Of a stretch of 64,000 bases of DNA, positions 1 through 7,727 are shown piece by piece. Positions within the stretch are counted from its first letter, which is position 1, and every line of letters starts with the position of its first letter. A model generated the notes under the pieces. That model did not search any database and was not told the origin of the DNA. It worked only from the letters and a program-made list of their open reading frames with translations. The DNA lies in assembly GCA_045532865.1 (NCBI GenBank), contig JAZSGT010000017.1, positions 1 through 64,000 of the forward strand, in the 5' to 3' direction. This DNA comes from RGIG4140 sp045532865 (lineage in GTDB: Bacteria; Pseudomonadota; Alphaproteobacteria; CAAHEQ01; UBA3637). A program made the position numbers and the translations under genes.

Positions 1-558
1 GCAGAAAAATTAAAAGAAATGAGCAAAATGGAGTATTATGACTTTATGGAAGAGTATGAAAAACTTATCACTGATACAGATGCAGATATTGAAATAGAAA
101 GTGGTAATGTGAATCCATTTTATTGCACAGTCAACATTATACCGGGTGATGGGACAGAACACATCTATTTACCACAAACAGTAGCAGCATATAATGAAGC
201 ACGTCTCGTTTGTGAATGTTGTTATAAAACAATCGATGAGAACATTGCAGATCAAGAATTTCTATATAACCATAAATCTCAACAAATGTGTTGTGCAACT
301 TATCCATTGAATAAAATTAAGGAACAGATTATATCGTTTGAATTTTTGGATAAAGAAGGATTGATTAATAAGAAAAACAATAATTTCTACTATCTGTTTA
401 TTAACCCAAGAAAAGAAGTTGTGGAATATGCTTTGGAAAACAAGGAATATTTTTGTTCAGATAATTTAGTGCAAAAATTCTTTATTCAGGGATTTGTTGA
501 GGAAAATCAAGTCAACCCAGAACTCAAAGAATTGGTTTTAAATGAATTAAAACAATAA
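1..558 (+). CDS. Hypothetical protein, probably 5'-truncated by the window edge
   Basis: Function not recognised. The reading frame is open from base 1 (six codons before the first ATG at 19), and no clear ribosome binding site precedes that ATG, so this is probably the 3' part of a longer gene. From the ATG there are 179 residues, acidic, with a cysteine cluster at residues 65, 67 and 68 and a second pair at 91-92 that could bind a metal; that is inference. There is no signal peptide or membrane segment. It lies 77 bases upstream of an integrase on the same strand and is likely cargo of the same integrated element. Confidence 0.6.
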   Translation, partial: AEKLKEMSKMEYYDFMEEYEKLITDTDADIEIESGNVNPFYCTVNIIPGDGTEHIYLPQTVAAYNEARLVCECCYKTIDENIADQEFLYNHKSQQMCCATYPLNKIKEQIISFEFLDKEGLINKKNNNFYYLFINPRKEVVEYALENKEYFCSDNLVQKFFIQGFVEENQVNPELKELVLNELKQ

Positions 559-635
559 AAAAAGCAATTTCTGTTCAGATTTTGACGGACGGATAAGAAA
601 AAGTACGGTATTCTAATGACATAAGGAGACTACTT

Positions 636-2387
636 ATGGTTCAAAGATATCCGGGACTGATTGTCAAAGGTCGTGCTTTTTATTTTAGGGTCGGAGTGCC
701 CAGAAAGTATTGGACATTGGCAAAATGTAAAGAGATTTGTTATACATTAGACACATCAGATTACAAACTTGCTGTTGCCAGATGGCGAACAGAAATTGCT
801 CATTTACAAACATTTATGGATGTATTTGAGGATATTATTATGAAAATTAACAAAGAAAACAAAGTTGTTCTGGATGAAAATGATGTTGATAAGATATTGC
901 TGGCAAGATTAAGTCAAATTCAATACTTTTTGGAAGAAAATGCTGAAAACATTGTAGAAGGCAAGAAAACCATTGAAGACATCAAACTACCCACAGAACA
1001 AAGAAAAGAACTGATGGTTCAAATGATATTGGACTATTTAAGGAGTTTGGTTGAAAACTCACAAGCCAATATTACTTTGCGAACAACCTATACCAAGTTA
1101 AAGGAAAAAGAAATTGAACTGGGTTTAGAAGAGAAAGCAAAAGATGGGTATGAATGGTTTAAAAGTTTTGGCAGTCATGTTTCTGCTTTGGAAAGATATG
1201 CAGAAAAAAGCATTAATGCCATCAAACAAGATAAACCCTATAACCCGAGCAATCCCAAGGTTAAAACCTTGCTTAAAAGTTATGATGAGATGAAGACCAC
1301 AGAACGTCTGACTAAATCAATGGCCAAAACATCTTGGGAAAAGTTCTTTAAAAAGTATGCTTTATATAAAAAGAATATAAAAGGAAATACGGATTATTTG
1401 CTTGAAAGAACCTTTTTATCGGTTAAAATTTGCTTTTTACTGATGAACAGATTGTATATAGAAGAAATCACAAGACAAGATTGTCGCAAACTATGTGAAA
1501 AAATCTATCAAGTTCCCAGAAGATGGAATGTTGCTATAACCCAAGGAAAATCTATTCAAAATATTTTAACCACATCCGAAAGAAAAGTACTATCAAAGAA
1601 AACAATCAAAGGAATTTTGGTTAGTTTTAAAGAATATCTTCGCTATGCAGTTAAAGAAGAAATTATAGATAATAACTTAAATGAATTCATTGATTTACCT
1701 AGCAAATTGGAAGGAACTGCCCGAACGCCATTTGATAATAAAGAATTACATAAAATCTTTAATCCCAAGACATACCCTAACCCTCAAATGAGAAACAAAC
1801 AGGCAAAGTTTTGGGTTCCATTAATTGCTTTATACCACGGATGTCGTTTAAATGAAATCTGCCAATTGAATACAGAAGATATTGTATCTAAAAATGGGGT
1901 TGCCTGTATTTCTATTAATGCAAACGGAGATGATAAAACATTAAAAAACAAAACATCTGAACGTATTATCCCCATTCATCCCGTATTACTTGATTTAGGA
2001 TTTTTGAGATATGTTGATTTCCAAAGAAAATCCAAGAAAAAGAAACTGTTTAGTGAATTAACCCAAATTGACAGAGGACGATACAGCAGAACGGTTCAGG
2101 CTTGGTTTGCCAGATATTTAGATGAATTAGATATCACAGATACAAGCAAAGTATTCCACTCATTTAGACATACCTTTGAAACAAAAGCAGTAGAAGTCAG
2201 AATACCAGCAGAGTATCAAAACGCTTTGGGTGGATGGTCTGATTATGGCATAGGGCAAAGAGTCTATGGTAAGACGAAAGACATCAAGGTTATGTTAGAG
2301 GAATTAAGTAAAATATCTTATCCATTGTCTAAAGAATTAAAAGAATTTAAAGAAATGATAAGCAACAGTTTTTATTGTAGAGAATAA
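636..2387 (+). CDS. Tyrosine recombinase / phage-type integrase with DUF6538-like N-terminus
   Basis: Site-specific recombinase of 583 residues that would integrate and excise a mobile element. The N-terminus (about residues 1-60, with the motif FYFRVGVPRKY) resembles the DUF6538 domain of many alphaproteobacterial integrases. The C-terminal catalytic domain shows the family residues: Arg404 in HGCRLNE, His508 and Arg511 in HSFRHTF, Trp534 area in LGGWSDYG, and the nucleophile Tyr544 in RVYGKT. The start has AAGGAG eight bases upstream. It ends at an intrinsic terminator and lies about 750 bases from the 3' end of tRNA-Leu(CAA), the classic arrangement for tRNA-targeting islands. Full length and apparently intact. 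Confidence 0.93.
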   Translation: MVQRYPGLIVKGRAFYFRVGVPRKYWTLAKCKEICYTLDTSDYKLAVARWRTEIAHLQTFMDVFEDIIMKINKENKVVLDENDVDKILLARLSQIQYFLEENAENIVEGKKTIEDIKLPTEQRKELMVQMILDYLRSLVENSQANITLRTTYTKLKEKEIELGLEEKAKDGYEWFKSFGSHVSALERYAEKSINAIKQDKPYNPSNPKVKTLLKSYDEMKTTERLTKSMAKTSWEKFFKKYALYKKNIKGNTDYLLERTFLSVKICFLLMNRLYIEEITRQDCRKLCEKIYQVPRRWNVAITQGKSIQNILTTSERKVLSKKTIKGILVSFKEYLRYAVKEEIIDNNLNEFIDLPSKLEGTARTPFDNKELHKIFNPKTYPNPQMRNKQAKFWVPLIALYHGCRLNEICQLNTEDIVSKNGVACISINANGDDKTLKNKTSERIIPIHPVLLDLGFLRYVDFQRKSKKKKLFSELTQIDRGRYSRTVQAWFARYLDELDITDTSKVFHSFRHTFETKAVEVRIPAEYQNALGGWSDYGIGQRVYGKTKDIKVMLEELSKISYPLSKELKEFKEMISNSFYCRE

Positions 2388-2396
2388 AAAAATGAA

Positions 2397-2423
2397 AAGA
2401 CTCTGTGAAAGCAGAGTTTTTTT
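2397..2423 (+). terminator. Intrinsic terminator after the integrase
   Basis: Six-base stem (ACTCTG/CAGAGT, 2400-2405 and 2412-2417) with a six-base loop, followed by seven T. It lies 10 bases past the integrase stop. Confidence 0.75.
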
Positions 2424-2467
2424 ATATTCATTCCATAAATAAATCATATATAACCAAAGGAATGAAC

Positions 2468-2890
2468 ATGAATACAACTATACAAAAATTAGATGAATTA
2501 TTAGCAAAAATAAGAACTCAAATTATTGAGAAAAAAGGTCTAAAAGAAGAACCAATAGAGCAACCTAAACCAGCAGATGAACAAACCGAACCCACAGAAG
2601 AACTCCCTCAACACCCTGATACAGATTATTTAATTAAGGTCTTTAATCATTTAAAGGATTTGGGATACATCAATACTCAATATGAGTTTTCTGAACAGTT
2701 TTTAAACAAAAACAAGTATTATTATGGGATGATATTATCTGAACGCAGGCATCCATCCATAGATGCATTACATTTTTTAATCAAGTCAATCAGTGAACTG
2801 AGCGAAGCAGAAACCAATCATCAAAGACTTGATGCCCTTTACGAAGAAGGTCACAATTTAATTACAAAAAGGTTATTAAAGAACTTTTAG
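2468..2890 (+). CDS. Hypothetical protein, possible DUF6626-like element protein
   Basis: Unrecognised 140-residue protein. The start is placed at the ATG at 2468 because AAAGG ends seven bases upstream; an upstream in-frame GTG at 2405 lies inside the terminator hairpin and is not used. The N-terminal third is a charged helix followed by a Pro/Glu-rich linker. The C-terminal part (pattern HLKDLGYINTQYEFS, then YYGMILSERRHPS) resembles from memory the DUF6626 family often found next to mobile genes, but this is weak. It is probably a helical, possibly HTH-like accessory or regulatory protein of the integrated element. Confidence 0.6.
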   Translation: MNTTIQKLDELLAKIRTQIIEKKGLKEEPIEQPKPADEQTEPTEELPQHPDTDYLIKVFNHLKDLGYINTQYEFSEQFLNKNKYYYGMILSERRHPSIDALHFLIKSISELSEAETNHQRLDALYEEGHNLITKRLLKNF

Positions 2891-2952
2891 AAGACAGAAA
2901 TTTAAAAAATTCGTTCAATGTCTTAAAGTGCGAATGAAATCCAAAAATCCAA

Positions 2953-3074
2953 TCGGGCAAAAGTCATCAAAATCTTACAAATCCGAACGGGAAAAATGGT
3001 ACTAAAATCTTAAAATATAGATGTGTCTAAAAGTCTTTATCGGGCAAAGTGACGTGTAACTGTGACGGGAAAGT
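2953..3074 (+). repeat. Cluster of short degenerate direct repeats next to the tRNA
   Basis: Four copies of a CGGG(C)AAA core occur in about 120 non-coding bases: TCGGGCAAAAGTC at 2953, ACGGGAAAAATGG at 2987, TCGGGCAAAGTGA at 3040 and ACGGGAAAGTAAA at 3065. AAAATCTTA-type words are interspersed at about 2970 and 3004. They lie between the element's last gene and the tRNA 3' end, where integrase arm-binding sites usually are. That function is inference. Confidence 0.45.
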
Positions 3075-3097
3075 AAAAACAGGCGAAAAATAAGCAT

Positions 3098-3124
3098 TAA
3101 AAAAAGCCCCATTTTTAGGGGCTT
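3098..3124 (-). terminator. Terminator of tRNA-Leu(CAA)
   Basis: AAGCCCC / GGGGCTT stem with an eight-base loop (3104-3124), followed on the minus strand by a run of U. It lies just downstream of the tRNA 3' end. Confidence 0.8.
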
Positions 3125-3134
3125 ATTTGATTTT

Positions 3135-3221
3135 TGGTACCTCTAGCCGGACTTGAACCAGCATGACCTTGCGGTCAACAGATTTTGAGTCTGTCGCGTC
3201 TACCAGTTTCGCCATAGAGGC
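3135..3221 (-). tRNA. tRNA-Leu (anticodon CAA)
   Basis: An 87-base class II tRNA on the minus strand. The acceptor is GCCTCTA paired with TAGAGGT, followed by discriminator A and an encoded CCA. The anticodon loop CTCAAAA gives CAA, with a long variable arm and T loop TTCAAGT. The first acceptor pair is a G-U wobble (G1-U72) instead of the usual G-C. The gene is the probable attachment site of the element at 1-3134, because its 3' end faces the integrase. Confidence 0.95.
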
Positions 3222-3241
3222 ATTTTTCACTAGACAAGTTG

Positions 3242-3269
3242 ATTATACTCATTTATAATCCCATGTCAA
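3242..3269 (-). promoter_or_regulatory. Consensus sigma-70 promoter of tRNA-Leu(CAA)
   Basis: On the minus strand TTGACA, a 16-base spacer and TATAAT, both boxes perfect, placed about 13 bases before the expected tRNA transcription start. Confidence 0.85.
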
Positions 3270-3296
3270 GAGTTTTTTTATAAAAAGGACAAAAAA

Positions 3297-4079
3297 ATGA
3301 AAAAAGATATTTCTACACCTTCATCAATCTTTATAACTGGCGCATCTAGTGGTATTGGGAAAGCCATTTGTGAAGCCTATGCCAAACCAAACATTCACCT
3401 TTTTTTATGTGGTAGAAATTTAGAACGCCTCAATGCCATTGCAAAAAAATGCAATGAAAAAGGAGCAATTGTCCATTCTTTTCAATTTGACATAACAGAC
3501 AAATTAGCAACAAGAAATGCATTACTTGATGCACACGCTATCAAACCACTTGACCTTGTCATTGCAAATGCTGGTGTTTCTGGTGGAGTTTTAGGCAAAG
3601 AAGATTCTGAATTTTCCATTCGACAAATATTTGAAACAAATATCAATGGCGTTATCAACACCGTTTTACCCACCATTGAAATTTTTAAAGAACAAAAACA
3701 TGGCCAAATTGCACTTATGAGTTCAATTGCTGGGTTTAGAGGTTTGATGAATTGCCCAGCCTATTCTTCATCAAAAAACTTTGTTAAAGCATGGGGAGAA
3801 GCATTAAGAGGATCCTTAAAATCTGATAACATCAAGGTAAACGTCATCTGCCCCGGATTTGTTAAAACACCACTCACCGATAAAAATCTCTTTAAAATGC
3901 CTTTTTTAATGCAGCCAGATAAAGCTGCAAATATTATCATTGAAGGATTACAAAAAAACAAAGGGATAATTGCATTTCCTAAAATTATGCATTTTTCAAT
4001 TGCACTACTAACAGCCCTACCCCGTTGTATAACAAATCCGATTTTTGAATATTTACCCCAAAAAGAAAAAAAATCCTAA
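3297..4079 (+). CDS. Short-chain dehydrogenase/reductase (SDR)
   Basis: NAD(P)-dependent oxidoreductase of 260 residues with the classical SDR layout. The cofactor loop TGASSGIG is near residue 15, NANAG near 90, the catalytic Ser in MSSIAG near 142 and the active-site YSSSK near 155. The start is supported by AAAAAGGA upstream. It is full length and cytoplasmic. The substrate cannot be told from the sequence; related proteins act on acyl chains, sugars or steroids. It stands alone between the tRNA and the yfgM/bamB/der cluster. Confidence 0.9.
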   Translation: MKKDISTPSSIFITGASSGIGKAICEAYAKPNIHLFLCGRNLERLNAIAKKCNEKGAIVHSFQFDITDKLATRNALLDAHAIKPLDLVIANAGVSGGVLGKEDSEFSIRQIFETNINGVINTVLPTIEIFKEQKHGQIALMSSIAGFRGLMNCPAYSSSKNFVKAWGEALRGSLKSDNIKVNVICPGFVKTPLTDKNLFKMPFLMQPDKAANIIIEGLQKNKGIIAFPKIMHFSIALLTALPRCITNPIFEYLPQKEKKS

Positions 4080-4137
4080 AGTATTTACTTTTGTTCTACA
4101 ACGCCTTAAATACTTTTTTGCAAAATCAATAAAATGT

Positions 4138-4166
4138 TTGCAATTCATAATCTTTTTTGATAAAAT
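4138..4166 (+). promoter_or_regulatory. Promoter of the yfgM-bamB-der operon
   Basis: TTGCAA (4138-4143), a 17-base spacer and TAAAAT (4161-4166). Transcription would start near 4173, which supports translation starting at 4202 and not at the upstream ATG at 4157. Confidence 0.5.
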
Positions 4167-4201
4167 TGGAAAACAATTTTTATGTATGGAAGGATAATTT
4201 T

Positions 4202-4879
4202 ATGAGAAAACAAACCCCTGAAGAGTTGGAAGAAATTCAACAAGCTATTTTAGCACGCGAGGTTGAAGAAGAGCTTCAAAAAGAGAGATTATTAAACTTT
4301 TGGAACAAATATCGTTTTTTAATCATCGGTGGTATTTTTGCCATCATCCTGTCAACTGCGGGGACTGAACTTTATCATTCTTGGCACAATAAAGTTCGTC
4401 TTTCTGAATCAAACAAATTTGAATCAGCTGTTGTATCAATTGCAACAGGCGAACAAGACAAAGCAATTGAAGCATTAAAAGCCATAACACAAGAAGCAAA
4501 AACAGATTACAAATATTTGGCAGAACTTCGTTTAGCAGGCGTTGCATTACAAAACAAAAAATTAGATGATGCTCTTTCAAAATTAAAATCTATTTACGAA
4601 AATAAAGATGCCCCAACAGCTTTAAGGAACATCGCCCGTTTAAGTTTTGTTGGTCACCAAATTGACACTCAAGATGGTGATACTTTATTACCAATTTTGA
4701 GCGATTTGTTAACACCCCAAAGTGAATACTATCCAGCTGCTGTTGAATTAAAAACAGCAATTCTTTTAAAACAAAACAAAAAAGAAGAAGCACGTCAACT
4801 TTTACAAAATGCCGTGTTAAGTCCAAATTTATCCCCCGATGTGGTTAATCGGTTAAAATCTTTTTTATCTGCTATCTAA
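4202..4879 (+). CDS. YfgM-like membrane-anchored TPR protein
   Basis: Ancillary periplasmic-side protein of 225 residues. A charged cytoplasmic N-terminus (about 1-38) is followed by one membrane segment (about 39-57, FLIIGGIFAIILS) and then helical TPR-like repeats. In E. coli YfgM associates with the Sec translocon and chaperones envelope proteins. Gene order here (this gene, bamB, der) matches E. coli yfgM-bamB-der, which supports the call more than sequence identity does. The start at 4202 was chosen over 4157 because GGAAGGA lies eight bases upstream and a promoter -10 box overlaps the longer reading. Confidence 0.8.
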   Translation: MRKQTPEELEEIQQAILAREVEEELQKERLLNFWNKYRFLIIGGIFAIILSTAGTELYHSWHNKVRLSESNKFESAVVSIATGEQDKAIEALKAITQEAKTDYKYLAELRLAGVALQNKKLDDALSKLKSIYENKDAPTALRNIARLSFVGHQIDTQDGDTLLPILSDLLTPQSEYYPAAVELKTAILLKQNKKEEARQLLQNAVLSPNLSPDVVNRLKSFLSAI

Positions 4880-4891
4880 TATAGGAGAAAT

Positions 4892-6166
4892 ATGATGAAA
4901 CATCTTATCTATGCTGTCTGTGCTGTTGCCTTACTTTCTGGTTGTGCTCAAGTCAAAAAAACGGCCCCAAAAGAAGGGCGTGAAGCCGTTCAAAAAACTT
5001 TTCAAAATCAACTTATTGAAAAGTCAGTTGATAAGATTGTTTTATCTCAACCTCAAATTATTCACTCTTGGCTTTTTTCATCAGCCAATCAGCAAAATAA
5101 AATTCCACATGCCGCCATTTCAGGATTTGACAAAAAAGTTTGGTCCGAAAATGTTGGCAAAGGTGTTTCAACAAGTTATATTCACCTTCCAAAACCCATT
5201 ATGCATGAGGGGATGATTTATACATTAGACAGCCAATTAAAATTAACCAAAACAACTGCTGATGGTGATGTTATTTGGGATTTACCTATTCGTGAAAATG
5301 AAGATATCCCAGCTGTTGCAAGCGTTGGTTTGGCTTATGACAATGGTCTTGTTTATGTTGTTTCTGGTGATGGCATTGTATATGCCATTGAACCAGAGGG
5401 AGAAATTGTATGGCAACAAGATACAAAAAATATTTTACGTTCTGCCCCAGTTATAAAAGATGGCCATTTATATGTCCTGTCTGCAAACAATGAACTTTTT
5501 GTTTTAAACACAAAAGATGGTTCCATTGCTTGGACATATAAAAATTTGGAAACGGACACCAACCTTCTTGGCATGGGAAACCCTGCCTTAGCTTATGGAA
5601 TTGCAGTTGTTCCATTTTCAAGTGGTGAAATTATTGCTTTTGATGACAAAACAGGTCAAGTTCTTTGGTCAAACACCTTATTATCCTATCGCACATTCAA
5701 TCAAATTGCAGATTTAAGCCACGTTCTTGCTGCTCCAGTAATTGATGGTGGTGTTGTGTATTTGATTGGGAATGCGCATCAAATGGGGGCATTCAAACTC
5801 AAAACTGGGGAAGAAATTTTCACAGCACCTATCGGGGGACAAACAACACCCGTTATTGTAGGAGATGCTCTCTTTATGGTTACAAACAAAGATACTCTCA
5901 TTGCTATGAACAAATATAACGGCCGTTTAATTTGGGAGAAAGAATTATATAGCAAAACTGAAAAACGCGTCTCTTGGCACATGCCTGTTCCAATTAACAA
6001 TCAAATCGTTGTCACATCAGGTGAAGGTGATGTGATTGTTTTTGATATGCTCACAGGTAATGAAACAAAAAAATTAAAAATGGAAAAGCTTTTTGTTGCG
6101 CCAACAGCTTATAATAATGGTTTATTATTTTACACAGATGACGCTGATTTAATTATGTATCGTTAA
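4892..6166 (+). CDS. bamB: Outer membrane assembly factor BamB (lipoprotein)
   Basis: Beta-propeller lipoprotein of the BAM complex that inserts barrel proteins into the outer membrane. The 424 residues begin with a lipoprotein signal whose lipobox is LLSGC (lipidated Cys near residue 18). PQQ-like blades follow, with the repeated pattern G-x-(I/L)-x-W (for example GDVIWDL, GEIVWQQ, GSIAWTY, GQVLWSN, GRLIWEK). Length is slightly above E. coli BamB (392). AGGAG precedes a double ATG at 4892/4895. It sits 12 bases after the YfgM-like gene and 9 bases before der, as one operon. Confidence 0.93.
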   Translation: MMKHLIYAVCAVALLSGCAQVKKTAPKEGREAVQKTFQNQLIEKSVDKIVLSQPQIIHSWLFSSANQQNKIPHAAISGFDKKVWSENVGKGVSTSYIHLPKPIMHEGMIYTLDSQLKLTKTTADGDVIWDLPIRENEDIPAVASVGLAYDNGLVYVVSGDGIVYAIEPEGEIVWQQDTKNILRSAPVIKDGHLYVLSANNELFVLNTKDGSIAWTYKNLETDTNLLGMGNPALAYGIAVVPFSSGEIIAFDDKTGQVLWSNTLLSYRTFNQIADLSHVLAAPVIDGGVVYLIGNAHQMGAFKLKTGEEIFTAPIGGQTTPVIVGDALFMVTNKDTLIAMNKYNGRLIWEKELYSKTEKRVSWHMPVPINNQIVVTSGEGDVIVFDMLTGNETKKLKMEKLFVAPTAYNNGLLFYTDDADLIMYR

Positions 6167-6175
6167 GGAAAAAAA

Positions 6176-7666
6176 ATGAAAACAGTTGCAATCGTAGGCA
6201 GAACAAACGTTGGCAAATCAACACTTTTTAACAGGCTTTGCAAAAAAAAGCTCGCCATTGTTCATGATGAACCAGGCGTTACAAGAGACAGAAAAGAAGG
6301 AACAGCCCATTTGGGTGATATTTCTTTTCGCCTCATTGATACAGCAGGGTTGGAAGATAATTCTTCCCTTGCCAAAGCCATGTGGCGTCAAACTCAAATT
6401 GCCATTAAAGAAGCTGACGTTATTTTGGCCATTGTTGATGCAAGAAGCGGACTTACCCCTCTTGATAACAAAATGGCTGAGGAACTAAGACAAGTTGATA
6501 AACCAATTATCCTTCTTGCAAACAAATGTGAAGGCGCTCAACACATTGGTGATTTTTATGCTCTTGGTCTTGGTTCTCCCCTTAAAATTTCAGGGGAACA
6601 TGGCCTTGGTATCAGCGATTTGTATCAAGAATTAAAATCGCTTATCGCCCCACCAAAAGATGAATCTGAAGAAGAGGATGATTTCTTTGAAGAGGAAGAA
6701 GTTATTGAAGAAGAGTCAAAAGTAAAACCGCTCAAACTTGCCATTGTTGGGCGTCCAAATGTGGGTAAATCAACCCTTGTTAACCAACTTTTGGGACAAG
6801 AACGTTTGCTCACAGGTCCAGAAGCTGGCGTTACGCGTGACGCCATTACCATTCCTTGGAATTGGAGAGGAAATGAAATTTTATTAACTGACACAGCTGG
6901 CCTTAGAAAAAGAGGAAAAGTCACCAATCAGGTGGAAGAAATTTCAGCTCAAGACACAAACACAAGCATTGATTTTGCTGAAGTCGTTATTTTGGTTTTG
7001 GATGCCAATGTTCCAATGGAAAAGCAAGATTTAATCATTGCATCAAAAGTTTTGAATGAAGGGCGTGTTCTTTTGATTGCGCTTAACAAATGGGACAGTG
7101 TTGAAAATCAACATCAAGTTTTGAACCAATTGAAAGAAAAACTCGTTGAATCATTGCAACAAGTTAAAGGCATTCCTGTTCACACAATTTCTGGTAAAAC
7201 AGGTTATGGTTTAGACAGAATGATGAGTGATGTGTTTGAAATGTATAAACTTTGGAATAAACGTGTGCCAACGCACAAGCTCAACACATTCTTGCAAGAA
7301 ATGACTCAAGCACACCCAACGCCAGTTGCAAGCAATGGCCGACGCATTCCTATGAAATATATGACACAGGTTTCTAAACGTCCACCAACCTTTGTGATCT
7401 TTTCAAGCAACCCAGATCAATTACCAGAATCTTATCTCAGATATCTTTCAAACGGATTGAGAGAACGTTACGGTTTGGTTGGCGTGCCAATCAGAATTCA
7501 CATGAGAAAGCGCGAAAACCCTTATGCTGAAAAAGCAAAAGAACGTGCATCAATTAAGAAAAAAGCAAAGATTATGGAAAAGAAACAAACAAAAGGCAAA
7601 CCAAAACCAAAATCCAAAGTTAAACAAGGTCCAAAATCTTTACATAGAGAAAAAAGACGCAAATAA
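6176..7666 (+). CDS. der: GTPase Der (EngA), ribosome assembly
   Basis: Double-GTPase needed for maturation of the 50S subunit. It has 496 residues, with two G domains whose P-loops are GRTNVGKST (residues 8-16) and GRPNVGKST (near 191). They are separated by a strongly acidic linker (EESEEEDDFFEEEE region). A KH-like C-terminal domain and an unusually long Lys/Arg-rich tail (about 455-496) follow. NKWD in the second domain is the G4 motif. It is the last gene of the yfgM-bamB-der operon and is followed by a strong terminator. Confidence 0.97.
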   Translation: MKTVAIVGRTNVGKSTLFNRLCKKKLAIVHDEPGVTRDRKEGTAHLGDISFRLIDTAGLEDNSSLAKAMWRQTQIAIKEADVILAIVDARSGLTPLDNKMAEELRQVDKPIILLANKCEGAQHIGDFYALGLGSPLKISGEHGLGISDLYQELKSLIAPPKDESEEEDDFFEEEEVIEEESKVKPLKLAIVGRPNVGKSTLVNQLLGQERLLTGPEAGVTRDAITIPWNWRGNEILLTDTAGLRKRGKVTNQVEEISAQDTNTSIDFAEVVILVLDANVPMEKQDLIIASKVLNEGRVLLIALNKWDSVENQHQVLNQLKEKLVESLQQVKGIPVHTISGKTGYGLDRMMSDVFEMYKLWNKRVPTHKLNTFLQEMTQAHPTPVASNGRRIPMKYMTQVSKRPPTFVIFSSNPDQLPESYLRYLSNGLRERYGLVGVPIRIHMRKRENPYAEKAKERASIKKKAKIMEKKQTKGKPKPKSKVKQGPKSLHREKRRK

Positions 7667-7670
7667 ACAT

Positions 7671-7702
7671 AAAACCCACTGTTCATTTTCAGTGGGTTTT
7701 TG
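7671..7702 (+). terminator. Intrinsic terminator after der
   Basis: AAACCCACTG / CAGTGGGTTT stem, eight-base loop, then a T run. It also separates der from the convergent helicase gene and, with A-rich flanks, may work in both directions. Confidence 0.85.
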
Positions 7703-7727
7703 TTAACAAAAATCAGTAACTTTCATA

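Noticed and set aside
2405..2467. Longer start (GTG at 2405) for the 161-codon reading
   Set aside because: The GTG lies in the stem of the integrase terminator and has no ribosome binding site; ATG at 2468 has AAAGG seven bases upstream.
4157..4201. Longer start for the YfgM-like protein
   Set aside because: A promoter -10 box overlaps it and the Shine-Dalgarno fits the ATG at 4202.
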